This document shows positions 1-7,760 of a stretch of 15,987 nt of DNA, in pieces (within the stretch, counting starts at the first letter, position 1; every line of letters begins with the position of its first letter). The notes below the pieces were generated by a model. That model was not told the DNA's origin. It ran no database searches and was given only the letters and a program-made list of their open reading frames with translations. This DNA is from Actinomycetes bacterium (GTDB lineage: Bacteria > Actinomycetota > Actinomycetes > S36-B12 > UBA5976): contig JAJXSV010000010.1 of NCBI GenBank assembly GCA_021784375.1, positions 3,800 through 19,786 of the forward strand, written 5' to 3'. Made by a program: the position numbers and the translations under genes.

Positions 1-851
1 TGGGCGGACGACTGCACCAGTCGATCCGCGTCGTTGATCTCGAAGAGGCCCAGGTCCGTGCCACCGGCGATGGTGATGAGCACACCGCGGGCACCATCGA
101 TGCTGGCCTCCAGCAAGGGAGAGGAGATGGCCTGCGATGCGGCCGAGAGCGCCCGGTCCTCACCGCGGGCGGCACCGATGCCCATGAGTGCGCTGCCGGC
201 ATCCTTCATGACGCTCTTGACGTCGGCGAAGTCGAGGTTGATGAGGCCGGGCGTGGTGATGAGGTCGGTGATGCCGCCCACTCCCTGCAACAGCACCGTG
301 TCCGCCTGCCGGAAGGCATCGACCACGGAGATGTTGCGGTCGGAGAGCGCCAGCAGCCGGTCGTTGGGGATCACGATGAGCGTGTCGACCTCGTCGCGCA
401 GCGACTGCACGCCCTGCTCAGCCTGCTGGGACCGACGCTTGCCTTCGAAGTTGAAGGGCTTGGTGACGACCCCGATGGTCAGCGCGCCCAGGTTGCGCGC
501 GATGTTGGCGACGACGGGTGCGCCGCCCGTGCCGGTGCCACCGCCTTCGCCGCAGGTGACGAAGACCATGTCGGCACCGCGCAGGACCTCCTCGATCTCC
601 TCGGCGTGGTCCTGGGCGGCCTGCCTGCCCACCTCGGGATTGGCGCCGGCGCCCAGGCCCTTCGTGAGTTCCCGACCGATGTCGAGCTTGACGTCGGCGT
701 CGCTCATGAGCAGTTGCTGCGCGTCGGTGTTGATGGCGACGAACTCGACGCCCTTGAGCCCGAATTCGATCATGCGATTGATTGCGTTGACGCCACCACC
801 ACCGATGCCGACGACCTTGATCACTGCGAGGTAGTTCTGTGGCGTTGCCAT
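1..851 (-). CDS. ftsZ: Cell division protein FtsZ (partial, C-terminus beyond left edge)
   Basis: FtsZ is the tubulin-like GTPase that forms the cytokinetic ring and recruits the divisome. The visible 283 residues contain the nucleotide-binding [15 protein letters not shown] (about 13-27), the tubulin signature [10 protein letters not shown] (101-110), NDRLL (163-167) and the T7-loop region [11 protein letters not shown] (205-215) that completes the active site of the neighbouring subunit. Actinobacterial FtsZ is usually about 400 residues or more, so the end of the GTPase domain, the flexible linker and the C-terminal peptide are missing. The ATG at 851 follows GAGAGGA six bases upstream and gives the standard [13 protein letters not shown] start. 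It is the last visible gene of the cluster, separated from ftsQ by 123 bases with a perfect inverted repeat. This suggests regulation of its own in addition to operon read-through. Identity is certain; only the C-terminus is unknown. Confidence 0.98.
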   Translation of the reverse strand, partial: MATPQNYLAVIKVVGIGGGGVNAINRMIEFGLKGVEFVAINTDAQQLLMSDADVKLDIGRELTKGLGAGANPEVGRQAAQDHAEEIEEVLRGADMVFVTCGEGGGTGTGGAPVVANIARNLGALTIGVVTKPFNFEGKRRSQQAEQGVQSLRDEVDTLIVIPNDRLLALSDRNISVVDAFRQADTVLLQGVGGITDLITTPGLINLDFADVKSVMKDAGSALMGIGAARGEDRALSAASQAISSPLLEASIDGARGVLITIAGGTDLGLFEINDADRLVQSSA

Positions 852-974
852 GGCGTCCTCTCGACCCTCAACCTCTAGTAAAGGTTGAGGTTTTGTTCAT
901 CTTTAGCCTTGGCCGCAGCGTACGCGTCGCAGCCCCGGACGTGGGAGACCCCGCCCGGCGTGTCCCAGCGCTCG
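852..974 (-). promoter_or_regulatory. ftsQ-ftsZ intergenic region, probable ftsZ leader or promoter
   Basis: This is one of only two sizeable gaps in an otherwise fused operon. In other actinobacteria ftsZ has dedicated promoters directly upstream, so a promoter here is expected. The half nearest ftsZ is unusually AT-rich for this genome (about 868-915) and holds the inverted repeat listed separately. The minus strand offers weak -10-like strings such as TAAAGAT near 905-911, but I see no convincing -35 partner, so no start site is assigned. The ftsZ ribosome binding site GAGAGGA lies at its end. Confidence 0.45.
866..890 (-). promoter_or_regulatory. Perfect 9-bp inverted repeat in the ftsZ leader
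   Basis: CCTCAACCT at 866-874 is the exact reverse complement of AGGTTGAGG at 882-890, with a 7-base centre (875-881). The repeat ends 14 bases before the ftsZ ATG, just ahead of the Shine-Dalgarno. It could be a dyad operator for a dimeric regulator or an mRNA hairpin affecting ftsZ translation. There is no U-tract, so a simple terminator is unlikely. Seen directly in the sequence; its function is inferred. Confidence 0.6.
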
Positions 975-1628
975 CTACTGCTTGCGCGTGGCAGGGGCGT
1001 CAGGCGCGGAGACATCGAAGAACCGGGCCTTCACGTGGAGCAGGGCCAAGAGCACCTGCGCCTTGCGGGCAGCACGTTCCTCGCCACCCCACGCCACCTG
1101 CTTACCCGCGCGCAGGATCATGCGGATGTCCTCGGGTGCCAGCACCTTGATGACGGCCACGCGATCGCGCAGCCACTGCGGGATGGCGGCCGCCGTGCGC
1201 GCCCCGACCCCCCGGAACTGCTCGGTGTAGCCCTCAACGGCAGTGAGCGAATCCGGTTTCGTCGGTACCTGCTGGAACATCGCGCCGGTCTTGTCCACCA
1301 ACCACCAACTGCCGTTCGGATCGGCCGCCGCGGCAATGGCGACCCGCTCATGGATCTCGATGACGATGGAGTGCGGGAAGCCCCTCCGCACCTCCGCCGA
1401 GGCCACCTGGGCGAGGTCCTGCACGCGCTTGGTGGCGGCGTTCACGTCCACGCGCGCGATGGGCACGCCGACCGTGATCTGCGCCGCGTCCAGGACGGCC
1501 TGCTCCGTCGTGTAGCCGGTGCCGAACACGCGCACCGAACGCACGTCGAACACCGGTGAGAACCACAGCACGCCGACGCCGATGCTGAGGATGCCGCCCA
1601 GGGTGCCCAGCAGCAGCCAGCGCTTCAC
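975..1628 (-). CDS. ftsQ: Cell division protein FtsQ/DivIB
   Basis: FtsQ is a bitopic membrane protein that links early and late divisome proteins at the septum. The 217-residue product has a single hydrophobic segment at about 5-22 and then a POTRA-type domain starting FDVRSVRVFGT (27-37), with the conserved stretch GFPHSIVIEIHERVAIA (83-99) and the FtsQ domain following (WWLVDKTGAMF, about 108-118). The GTG at 1628 is chosen because it makes a GTGA overlap with the murC stop and has GGAGG six bases upstream. That leaves only three or four residues before the membrane segment, an unusually short cytoplasmic tail for FtsQ. The C-terminus (DVSAPDAPATRKQ) looks disordered. Placement between murC and ftsZ is the standard actinobacterial order. 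Confidence 0.93.
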   Translation of the reverse strand: MKRWLLLGTLGGILSIGVGVLWFSPVFDVRSVRVFGTGYTTEQAVLDAAQITVGVPIARVDVNAATKRVQDLAQVASAEVRRGFPHSIVIEIHERVAIAAAADPNGSWWLVDKTGAMFQQVPTKPDSLTAVEGYTEQFRGVGARTAAAIPQWLRDRVAVIKVLAPEDIRMILRAGKQVAWGGEERAARKAQVLLALLHVKARFFDVSAPDAPATRKQ

Positions 1629-3037
1629 CGGCCGCCCTCCGCGAGCAGTTCGAGGATCTCCGGCGCGAGCAGTCCGATCTCGCCGGCGCCGAGCGTCATG
1701 ATCACGTCACCGGGGCGCGCATGCTCGACGAGGTCAGCGGGCACTGCGGACCAGGAGGGTTCGAAGACCACGCGGTCGGCCGGCAGCGGCACATTGCCCG
1801 CCATGGCACGCCCGTTGGCACCGGGGATCGCCTCCTCGCCGGGCGCGAACACCTCCAGCACCACCACGCGATCTGCGAGCCCGAGGGCCTCCCCGAACTC
1901 CTTGGAGAACATCGCCGTACGGTAGAAGTGATGCGCCTGGAAGGCCACGATGAGCTGGCCATCGCCGACGATCTCGCGCGCCGCGCGCAGGGTAGCGGCG
2001 ATCTCCGTCGGGTGATGCGCGTAGTCGTCGTACACGGCAACGCCGTTGACGCTTCCCTTGTAGTCGAAGCGGCGGCTGGTGCCACTGAACGTCGAGAGGC
2101 CCTCGGCCACGGTGGCCGCGTCAAGGCCCAGCCCGACGCAGGCGACGAAGGCAGCGGTGGCGTTCAGCACGTTGTGCTTCCCCGGCACCTGCAACTCCAC
2201 GCGCGCGAGCACCTCGTCCTCCCGCGCGATGGCGAAGGCCCAACCGCGTGTCCCGTGCTGCAGCAGTTCGATGCGGTAGTCGCTCCCGGGCAGCGTCCCG
2301 TAGGTGCGGACTTCGCCGCCCTTGCCACGGGCATGCGCCACCAATGCGGCCGCTCCCCGGTCGTCCGCACAGGCGACCAGGAATCCGCCGCGCCCCGCGA
2401 TCCCATCCGCGAAGTCGCGGAAGCCCTGTTCCATCGCCTCGACGGTCTTCCAGTAGTTCAGGTGGTCCGGCTCCACGTTCGTGACCACGCCGATCTGGGT
2501 GTCCAACACCAGGAAGGTGCCATCGCTCTCGTCGGCCTCCACGACGAACACCTCGCCACTGCCGACGTGCGCGTTGGACCCGGATTCATTGAGCTCCGAA
2601 CCGATCGCGAACGACGGGTCGACGTGGCAATGCTGCATGGCCACCACGGTCATCGACGTGGTGGTGGTCTTGCCATGGGTACCGGCTATCGACACCAGCC
2701 GTGTCCCCGTCGTGATGGCAGACAGCAACTCCGCGCGGCTGAGCACACGCAGCCCGTGCGCGCGCGCGAACGCCAGCTCGACGTTGTCGGCGCCGACCGC
2801 AGTGGAATGCACCACGGTGTCGACGATGCAGTGACCCGCTTCGTCGTGCATGATGTCGATGGCGTGGCCCACTCGGACGCGCGCACCGAGCGCGCGCACC
2901 GCCGCCAGGCGTCTCGACTCCTTGGCATCACTGCCGCTGACTTCGCCCCCGCGCGCCATGAGCACGCGCGCCAAGCCGCTCATGCCGGCCCCGCCGATGC
3001 CGACGATGTGGACCCGCCCCAACTGCTTGAGGTTCAC
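1625..3037 (-). CDS. murC: UDP-N-acetylmuramate--L-alanine ligase MurC
   Basis: This cytoplasmic ATP-dependent ligase adds L-alanine to UDP-MurNAc, the first residue of the stem peptide. The 470-residue protein has the N-terminal Rossmann motif VHIVGIGGAGMSGLA (9-23), the ATP loop AGTHGKTTTT (118-127), the MurC-specific EADESDGTFL (167-176), NVEPDHLNYW (187-196) and the C-terminal-domain motif YDDYAHHPTE (336-345). The stretch usually close to FQPHRYSRT reads FQAHHFYRT (366-374), a mild departure. The GTG start at 3037 overlaps the murG stop as GTGA and is preceded by a strong GGGGGAG. Its own stop overlaps the ftsQ start in the same way, so murG, murC and ftsQ are probably translationally coupled. 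Confidence 0.98.
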   Translation of the reverse strand: MNLKQLGRVHIVGIGGAGMSGLARVLMARGGEVSGSDAKESRRLAAVRALGARVRVGHAIDIMHDEAGHCIVDTVVHSTAVGADNVELAFARAHGLRVLSRAELLSAITTGTRLVSIAGTHGKTTTTSMTVVAMQHCHVDPSFAIGSELNESGSNAHVGSGEVFVVEADESDGTFLVLDTQIGVVTNVEPDHLNYWKTVEAMEQGFRDFADGIAGRGGFLVACADDRGAAALVAHARGKGGEVRTYGTLPGSDYRIELLQHGTRGWAFAIAREDEVLARVELQVPGKHNVLNATAAFVACVGLGLDAATVAEGLSTFSGTSRRFDYKGSVNGVAVYDDYAHHPTEIAATLRAAREIVGDGQLIVAFQAHHFYRTAMFSKEFGEALGLADRVVVLEVFAPGEEAIPGANGRAMAGNVPLPADRVVFEPSWSAVPADLVEHARPGDVIMTLGAGEIGLLAPEILELLAEGGR

Positions 3038-4098
3038 CGCTTCTCCCCCAGTGCCTCGATGGCATCGACGATGGCGTTGGCCGCATCGTGAGCGCCGATC
3101 GCCAGTGCCGCGCTCGCCGCCCGCTGACGCGACTCCCGGTCGCGCCAGGGCGCGAAGGTCTCGATGAGCCGTTCGGGGGTGCAGGTGGCGTCGTCGAGCA
3201 ACAGGCCGCCCCCGGCCGCCACCACCGGCGCCGCGTTCAGGCGCTGCTCGCCGTTGCCGATGGGGAGCGGCACGTAGATGGACGGGATTCCCACGGTCGT
3301 GAGTTCGGCCACCGTCATCGCGCCCGCCCGGGTGACGGCCGCGTCCCCGATCGCGTATGCGAGGTCCATGCGGTCGATGTACGGGACGCAGACGTAGTGC
3401 GGCAGGTCCTCGACCACCTGGTCCGCATTCTTCAGGCCGATGGCGTGCAGTACCTGCCAGCCCTCGGCGATGAGATCGGCGGCGAAGGCCACCACCATGT
3501 CGTTCAGGCGACGCGCGCCCTGCGAACCACCGAACACGAGCAGGGTCGGTCGATCCTCATCCAATCCGAAGTACCGGTGGGCCTCACCCCGCAGGGCCGC
3601 GCGATCGAGCTGGCGCAGGTTGTCACGGACCGGGATGCCCACTGTTCGGGCCTTGCGCAGGGACCCCGGGATGGTGTCGAAGACGGCTGCGGCGAACCAT
3701 GAGCCGACGCGGTTGGCGAGGCCGGGACGGGCATTGGCTTCATGCACGACGACCGGGACGCCGATTCGGCGCGCGCCGAGGTAGGCCGGGAGTGACACAT
3801 AGCCGCCGAACCCAATGACGACATCCACCTTCTCCTGCAACAGGATCGCCGATGTCTGACGCATCGAGTCGGCGATGCGGAAGGGCAGCGTCAGGAGCTC
3901 TACGGACAGCTTCCGCGGCATGGGGATGGGCGGGATGTTGCGCAGCACATAACCGCGCGCGGGCACCAGCTTCTGCTCCAGTCCGCGTTCCGTCCCGATG
4001 GCGACGACCTCGATCCCACGCGCCGACAACGCATCGGCGACATTCATGGCGGGCTCGATGTGGCCCGCCGTTCCGCCACCTGCAACGGCAACCTTCAT
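3034..4098 (-). CDS. murG: UDP-GlcNAc:lipid I N-acetylglucosaminyltransferase MurG
   Basis: MurG works at the inner face of the membrane and transfers GlcNAc from UDP-GlcNAc to lipid I, giving lipid II. The 354-residue GT-B fold protein carries GGGTAGHIEPA (7-17), the actinobacterial form of the N-terminal G-loop, then GFGGYVSLPAYL (96-107), HEANARPGLANR (119-130), GGSQGA (190-195) and the UDP-GlcNAc site TRAGAMTVAEL (256-266) followed by PIGNGEQRLNA (279-289). The frame stays open further upstream, but that stretch is shadow of ftsW. The ATG at 4098 forms an ATGA overlap with the ftsW stop, has GAGAGG about eight bases upstream and gives the family start MKVAVAGGGTAGH. Confidence 0.98.
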   Translation of the reverse strand: MKVAVAGGGTAGHIEPAMNVADALSARGIEVVAIGTERGLEQKLVPARGYVLRNIPPIPMPRKLSVELLTLPFRIADSMRQTSAILLQEKVDVVIGFGGYVSLPAYLGARRIGVPVVVHEANARPGLANRVGSWFAAAVFDTIPGSLRKARTVGIPVRDNLRQLDRAALRGEAHRYFGLDEDRPTLLVFGGSQGARRLNDMVVAFAADLIAEGWQVLHAIGLKNADQVVEDLPHYVCVPYIDRMDLAYAIGDAAVTRAGAMTVAELTTVGIPSIYVPLPIGNGEQRLNAAPVVAAGGGLLLDDATCTPERLIETFAPWRDRESRQRAASAALAIGAHDAANAIVDAIEALGEKR

Positions 4099-5252
4099 CC
4101 GGACACCTCTCGTTCCCGCGGTTCCCGCAGGCATCGCACGACGATTCCCAGTGCGACGAGCAGCGGCAGCAGCGATGAGCCCCCGTATGAAACCAATGGC
4201 AGTGTGACGCCCACGATGGGCAGGATGCCGACAACGGCACCGATGTTGAAGGCGCACTGCATGAACAGCCAAGCGGCCACCCCGACGATGATGATCTGCC
4301 GGAACGGATCATCGCCGAGGCGCATCGCCACGCGGATGAGCAGGATGAGCACCGTGAGCAGGAGGCCGATGGTGATGCAGGTGCCGACGAACCCGTACTC
4401 CTCGCCGATCACGGCCAGGATGAAGTCGGTGTGTGCCTCGGGCAGCGCTCCCCACTTCTCCTTGCTCGCCCCCGGCCCCTGGCCCAGGAATCCGCCCACC
4501 GCCATCGCGTAGATGCCGTGGATCCACTGCCAGCCGAAGCCCTGTGGGTCCGCATAGGGGTTGAGCCAGTTGAGGATGCGCTGCAGTCGGTACTTCGAGC
4601 CGAACTTCAGGGCGACGATGACGACGCCCAGGCCGCCCAAGGCCATGAAGCCCAGGGCTCGCGCCGGGTAGCCGATGACGAAGAGGATCGCGAGCATGAT
4701 GCCCGCGAACACCATGACGTTGCCCATGTCCTTCTCGAGCGCCACCAGCACCATGACGACGACCGAGACGGCCAGGATCGGCGCGCCCAGGCGCACCGGG
4801 TCCCGCGTGCGCTTGGACAGGCTGGAGACCCGCTCTGCGGCGAACAGGATGAAGGCCAACTTGGCGAACTCGGAAGGTTGCATCGTGAAGGGGCCGAGCG
4901 GGATCCAGTTCTTCGCACCATTGATGGTGGAGCCCACAGCGAGGACTGCGAGCAGCAAGGCGATGACCACACCGACCGCGGGCAGTGCCAGGCGACGCAG
5001 GGTGAGCAACGGCAACCGATCCGCGACGAGCATGAGGAAGACGCCCAAGGTTGCGAAGATGAGTTGCTTGAGGAAGATCGAGTAGGCGTTGCCATACGTG
5101 TTCAGTGACTGCACCGTGGATGCGGAGAACACGGCGGCGAGCCCGAAGGCGAGCAGCAGGTAGGTGATGCCGCGGATGATGCGCGGCTCGGATCCGGGCT
5201 TCATCCAGGCGGCGCGCACCGGCGCGGTCAGGGCGGCGAGGCTGGGCACCAC
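4095..5252 (-). CDS. ftsW: SEDS septal peptidoglycan polymerase FtsW
   Basis: FtsW is a polytopic SEDS glycosyltransferase that polymerises lipid II at the septum together with FtsI. The protein (385 residues from this start) has about ten hydrophobic segments. Family motifs are NGAKNWIPLGPFTMQPSEFAK (about 111-131), LPEAHTDFILAVIGEEYGF (270-288) and VSYGGSS (354-360). The conserved acidic motif usually written (E/Q)PDLGT reads EKDMGN (173-178): the Asp is kept and its neighbours differ. Start choice is uncertain. Adjacent GTG codons at 5252 and 5249 sit one and four bases after the murD stop with a weak GGTGG upstream; an ATG at 5204 would remove 16 residues. The tight spacing to murD favours the GTGs. 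The upstream open frame to 5963 is murD shadow. I call FtsW rather than RodA from the dcw position. Confidence 0.94.
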   Translation of the reverse strand: MVPSLAALTAPVRAAWMKPGSEPRIIRGITYLLLAFGLAAVFSASTVQSLNTYGNAYSIFLKQLIFATLGVFLMLVADRLPLLTLRRLALPAVGVVIALLLAVLAVGSTINGAKNWIPLGPFTMQPSEFAKLAFILFAAERVSSLSKRTRDPVRLGAPILAVSVVVMVLVALEKDMGNVMVFAGIMLAILFVIGYPARALGFMALGGLGVVIVALKFGSKYRLQRILNWLNPYADPQGFGWQWIHGIYAMAVGGFLGQGPGASKEKWGALPEAHTDFILAVIGEEYGFVGTCITIGLLLTVLILLIRVAMRLGDDPFRQIIIVGVAAWLFMQCAFNIGAVVGILPIVGVTLPLVSYGGSSLLPLLVALGIVVRCLREPREREVSG

Positions 5253-5253
5253 G

Positions 5254-6693
5254 TCAGCCACCGATCCGGCGCACTGCCTCGACGAAGCGGTCCCCCCGGT
5301 GCCCGTAGTTGCGGAACATGTCCCACGACGCGCACCCGGGCGCCAGGAGCACGACATCGCCGGCCGTCGCGAAGCCCATGGCCAAGCGGACCACCTCATC
5401 GAGGGCATCCGGGGTCGCGTCCTCCACCTCGGCGAGGGGCACCTGCGGGGCCAGCCGGACCAGCGCCTCACGGATGATGTGACGGTCCTCCCCGAGCAGC
5501 ACCACAGCGCGCAGGTGAGCGTGCATGCGCTCGACGAGTTCGTCGAAGGACTGCCCCTTGGCCTGACCGCCCGCGATCCACACGACATGCTCGTAGGCGG
5601 CGATCGAGGTGGCGGCGGCATGCGTGTTCGTGGCCTTGGAGTCATCGATGAAGCGCACACCGGCGATCTCGCCTGCCGCCGCGATGCGATGGCCCGCGGG
5701 TTCGAAGTTCCGCAGCCCGTCACGGACGGCGATCGGTGCCACTCCGTACGCCCGCGCCAATGCCGCAGCAGCCAGCGCATTGGCGACATTGTGCTGGGCG
5801 AAGGGGTGGATGTCGGCGAACGTGGCGAGCTCCTGGGCGTGGGAGCTGCGGTTCTCGATGAAGGCGCGGTCCACGAGCACGTCCTCCACGACACCGAGCA
5901 TGGACAGGCCGGGCGAGCCGAGTGTGAAGCCGATGGCACGGCAGCCCTCGATGACGTCAGCATCCTCCACCAGACGCTCGGTCGCCGGGTCCTGGACGTT
6001 GTAGACGGCCGCGACCTGGGTGCGCTCGTAGGCCTTGGCCTTCATGCGCAGGTACTCCTCGAAGGTCCCGAAGTGGTCGACGTGGTCCGGGGCCACGTTC
6101 AGGCAGGCCGTGGCGAGGGGGCTGATGGAGTGCACGAAGGGCATCTGTGGCGCGCCGATCTCGAGCGCGATGACCTCGGGTCCATCGGGGTCCATGACGG
6201 TCTGCACGAGGGAGTGGCCGATGTTGCCGGCCGCGACCACGTGGCGGCCATCGGCGCGCAGCATGGACTCCAGCATGAGCGTGGTCGTGGTCTTGCCGTT
6301 GGTGCCCGTGACCGCGAGCCAGGGGACCTCCCGCTCCAGGTCACGCAGTCTCCAGGCGAGTTCCAATTCGCCCCACACGGGGATCCCTCGCTGCAGCGCA
6401 TCGAGGATCTGCGGATGCGACGGGCGCAGGCCCGGTGACACCACGAGCACATCGAGGTCCTCGGGCAGGCGGGCCTCGGGACCGAGCCGCACCTCGACGT
6501 CCAGCATCTCGAGCAGGGTGGCCTTGTCGTGCACCGCCTCGGAGGTGCTCGCATCCACGGCGGACACGGCGGCACCCACCTGGGCCAGCGAATCGGCGCA
6601 GGCGAACCCGGCGATGCCCAGGCCCAGCACCCCGAAGCGGAACGGCGACCAATCGGACGTCCGCTCCAGGCCACTGGCGTCGCGCCCGCTCAC
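5254..6693 (-). CDS. murD: UDP-N-acetylmuramoyl-L-alanine--D-glutamate ligase MurD
   Basis: MurD adds D-glutamate to UDP-MurNAc-L-Ala in the cytoplasm. The 479-residue protein shows a Rossmann-like start FGVLGLGIAGFACADSLA (20-37), the ATP loop TGTNGKTTTT (129-138), NVAPDHVDHFG (199-209), the lysine expected to be carbamylated in MKAKAYE (K218), HPFAQHNVANALAAA (296-310) and DDSKATNTHAA (350-360). The motif after the ATP loop, normally close to LELSSFQL, reads LEIGAPQM (177-184): the Glu and Gln are kept while the SSF core is replaced by GAP. The GTG at 6693 overlaps the mraY stop as GTGA; the longer open frame upstream is mraY shadow. ftsW begins one base after its stop. MurD identity is firm from position, length and the ligase motifs. 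Confidence 0.96.
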   Translation of the reverse strand: MSGRDASGLERTSDWSPFRFGVLGLGIAGFACADSLAQVGAAVSAVDASTSEAVHDKATLLEMLDVEVRLGPEARLPEDLDVLVVSPGLRPSHPQILDALQRGIPVWGELELAWRLRDLEREVPWLAVTGTNGKTTTTLMLESMLRADGRHVVAAGNIGHSLVQTVMDPDGPEVIALEIGAPQMPFVHSISPLATACLNVAPDHVDHFGTFEEYLRMKAKAYERTQVAAVYNVQDPATERLVEDADVIEGCRAIGFTLGSPGLSMLGVVEDVLVDRAFIENRSSHAQELATFADIHPFAQHNVANALAAAALARAYGVAPIAVRDGLRNFEPAGHRIAAAGEIAGVRFIDDSKATNTHAAATSIAAYEHVVWIAGGQAKGQSFDELVERMHAHLRAVVLLGEDRHIIREALVRLAPQVPLAEVEDATPDALDEVVRLAMGFATAGDVVLLAPGCASWDMFRNYGHRGDRFVEAVRRIGG

Positions 6694-7757
6694 TTGCCCA
6701 CCCACTCGGCGTAGAAGAGCGCCATGCCGAGGGCCACGGCCGCGCCCTGGATGAGCCAGAACCGCACCACGATCGTGACCTCCTGCCAGCCCTTCAACTC
6801 GAAGTGGTGATGGAGTGGCGCCATGCGCAGCACCCGCTTGCCCGTGAGCTTGAATGATGAGACCTGTGCGATGACGGACAGCGTGATGAGCACGAAGAGC
6901 CCGGCGAGGAGCGGCAGCAGGAGCTGCGTGTGCGTGAGCACGGCGAGCGCGGCGATGGCGCCGCCGATGGACAGCGAGCCGGTGTCCCCCATGAAGATGC
7001 GGGCAGGTGAGGTGTTCCACCACAGGAATCCGAAGCAGGCGCCCGCGAATGCGGCCGCGAAGACACCCAGGTCGAAGGGATCGCGGACCACGTAGCAGTT
7101 CGGCGCGAGATGCTCGGAACAGCGCTGCCCGAACTGCCACACCGCCATGATCGTGTAGCCGGCGAAGGTCATGGTGGCAGCGCCGGATACCAGGCCGTCG
7201 AGTCCGTCGGTCAGGTTGACACCATTGGTGGTGGCGGTGACGAGGAACCAGATCCAGAGCAGGAACAGGCCGAGGGGTAGCACGATCTTGGTGTCGCGGA
7301 TGAAGGAGATGGCCTGGGTGGCGGGCGTGATCTGCTCGTCGTCAGGGAAATGCAGCACCAGCACCGCGAAGGTGATGGCGGCGGTCGCCTGGCCCACGAG
7401 CTTGGTGCGCGCCCGCACGCCCGTGGAACGCTGCTTGAAGATCTTGAGGTAGTCGTCGGCCACGCCCACGGCACCCAGTGCGAAGACGAGGAAGAAGGCC
7501 ACCATCACCGACGGTGTGGGTGGCGTCCAGGTGACGAGGTGCGCGGCCGAGTAGCCGCCCACGACCGCGATGAGGATGGCCAGGCCGCCCATGGACGGGG
7601 TGCCCTTCTTCCCTGAGTGCTCCGGGTAGTTGATGCCGTCATGCGATTCCCGGATGGCCTGCGCGTAGCCCCGGCGCTGGAGCAGCCGGATGAGCACGGG
7701 TGTGCCCGCCAGGGCCAGGATCATGGCAACCGAACCGGCGATGATGACGAGGCGCAC
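6690..7757 (-). CDS. mraY: Phospho-N-acetylmuramoyl-pentapeptide transferase MraY
   Basis: MraY is the integral membrane enzyme that moves phospho-MurNAc-pentapeptide onto undecaprenyl phosphate, giving lipid I. The 355-residue product has about ten membrane segments and the catalytic motifs DDYLK (101-105), NLTDGLDGL (181-189), FMGDTGSL (255-262) and the histidine cluster PLHHHFELKGW (314-324). HSGKKGTPSMGG (47-58) is the usual cytoplasmic loop after the first segment. The GTG at 7757 is three bases past the murF stop, with AGGA seven bases upstream, and gives the expected short N-terminus. Its stop overlaps the murD start. Length and motifs are fully typical. Confidence 0.98.
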   Translation of the reverse strand: MRLVIIAGSVAMILALAGTPVLIRLLQRRGYAQAIRESHDGINYPEHSGKKGTPSMGGLAILIAVVGGYSAAHLVTWTPPTPSVMVAFFLVFALGAVGVADDYLKIFKQRSTGVRARTKLVGQATAAITFAVLVLHFPDDEQITPATQAISFIRDTKIVLPLGLFLLWIWFLVTATTNGVNLTDGLDGLVSGAATMTFAGYTIMAVWQFGQRCSEHLAPNCYVVRDPFDLGVFAAAFAGACFGFLWWNTSPARIFMGDTGSLSIGGAIAALAVLTHTQLLLPLLAGLFVLITLSVIAQVSSFKLTGKRVLRMAPLHHHFELKGWQEVTIVVRFWLIQGAAVALGMALFYAEWVGK

Positions 7758-7760
7758 GGC

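Noticed and set aside
34..834. Plus-strand 266-codon open frame
   Set aside because: It lies entirely antisense to ftsZ, which has unmistakable family motifs; the protein is low-complexity Ser/Arg/Pro typical of a high-GC shadow frame.
1721..3091. Plus-strand 456-codon open frame
   Set aside because: It is antisense to murC, has no recognisable motif, and murC is certain.
4099..4272. N-terminal extension of murG
   Set aside because: The frame is open, but the residues are shadow of ftsW; the ATGA overlap, the Shine-Dalgarno and the family start support 4098.
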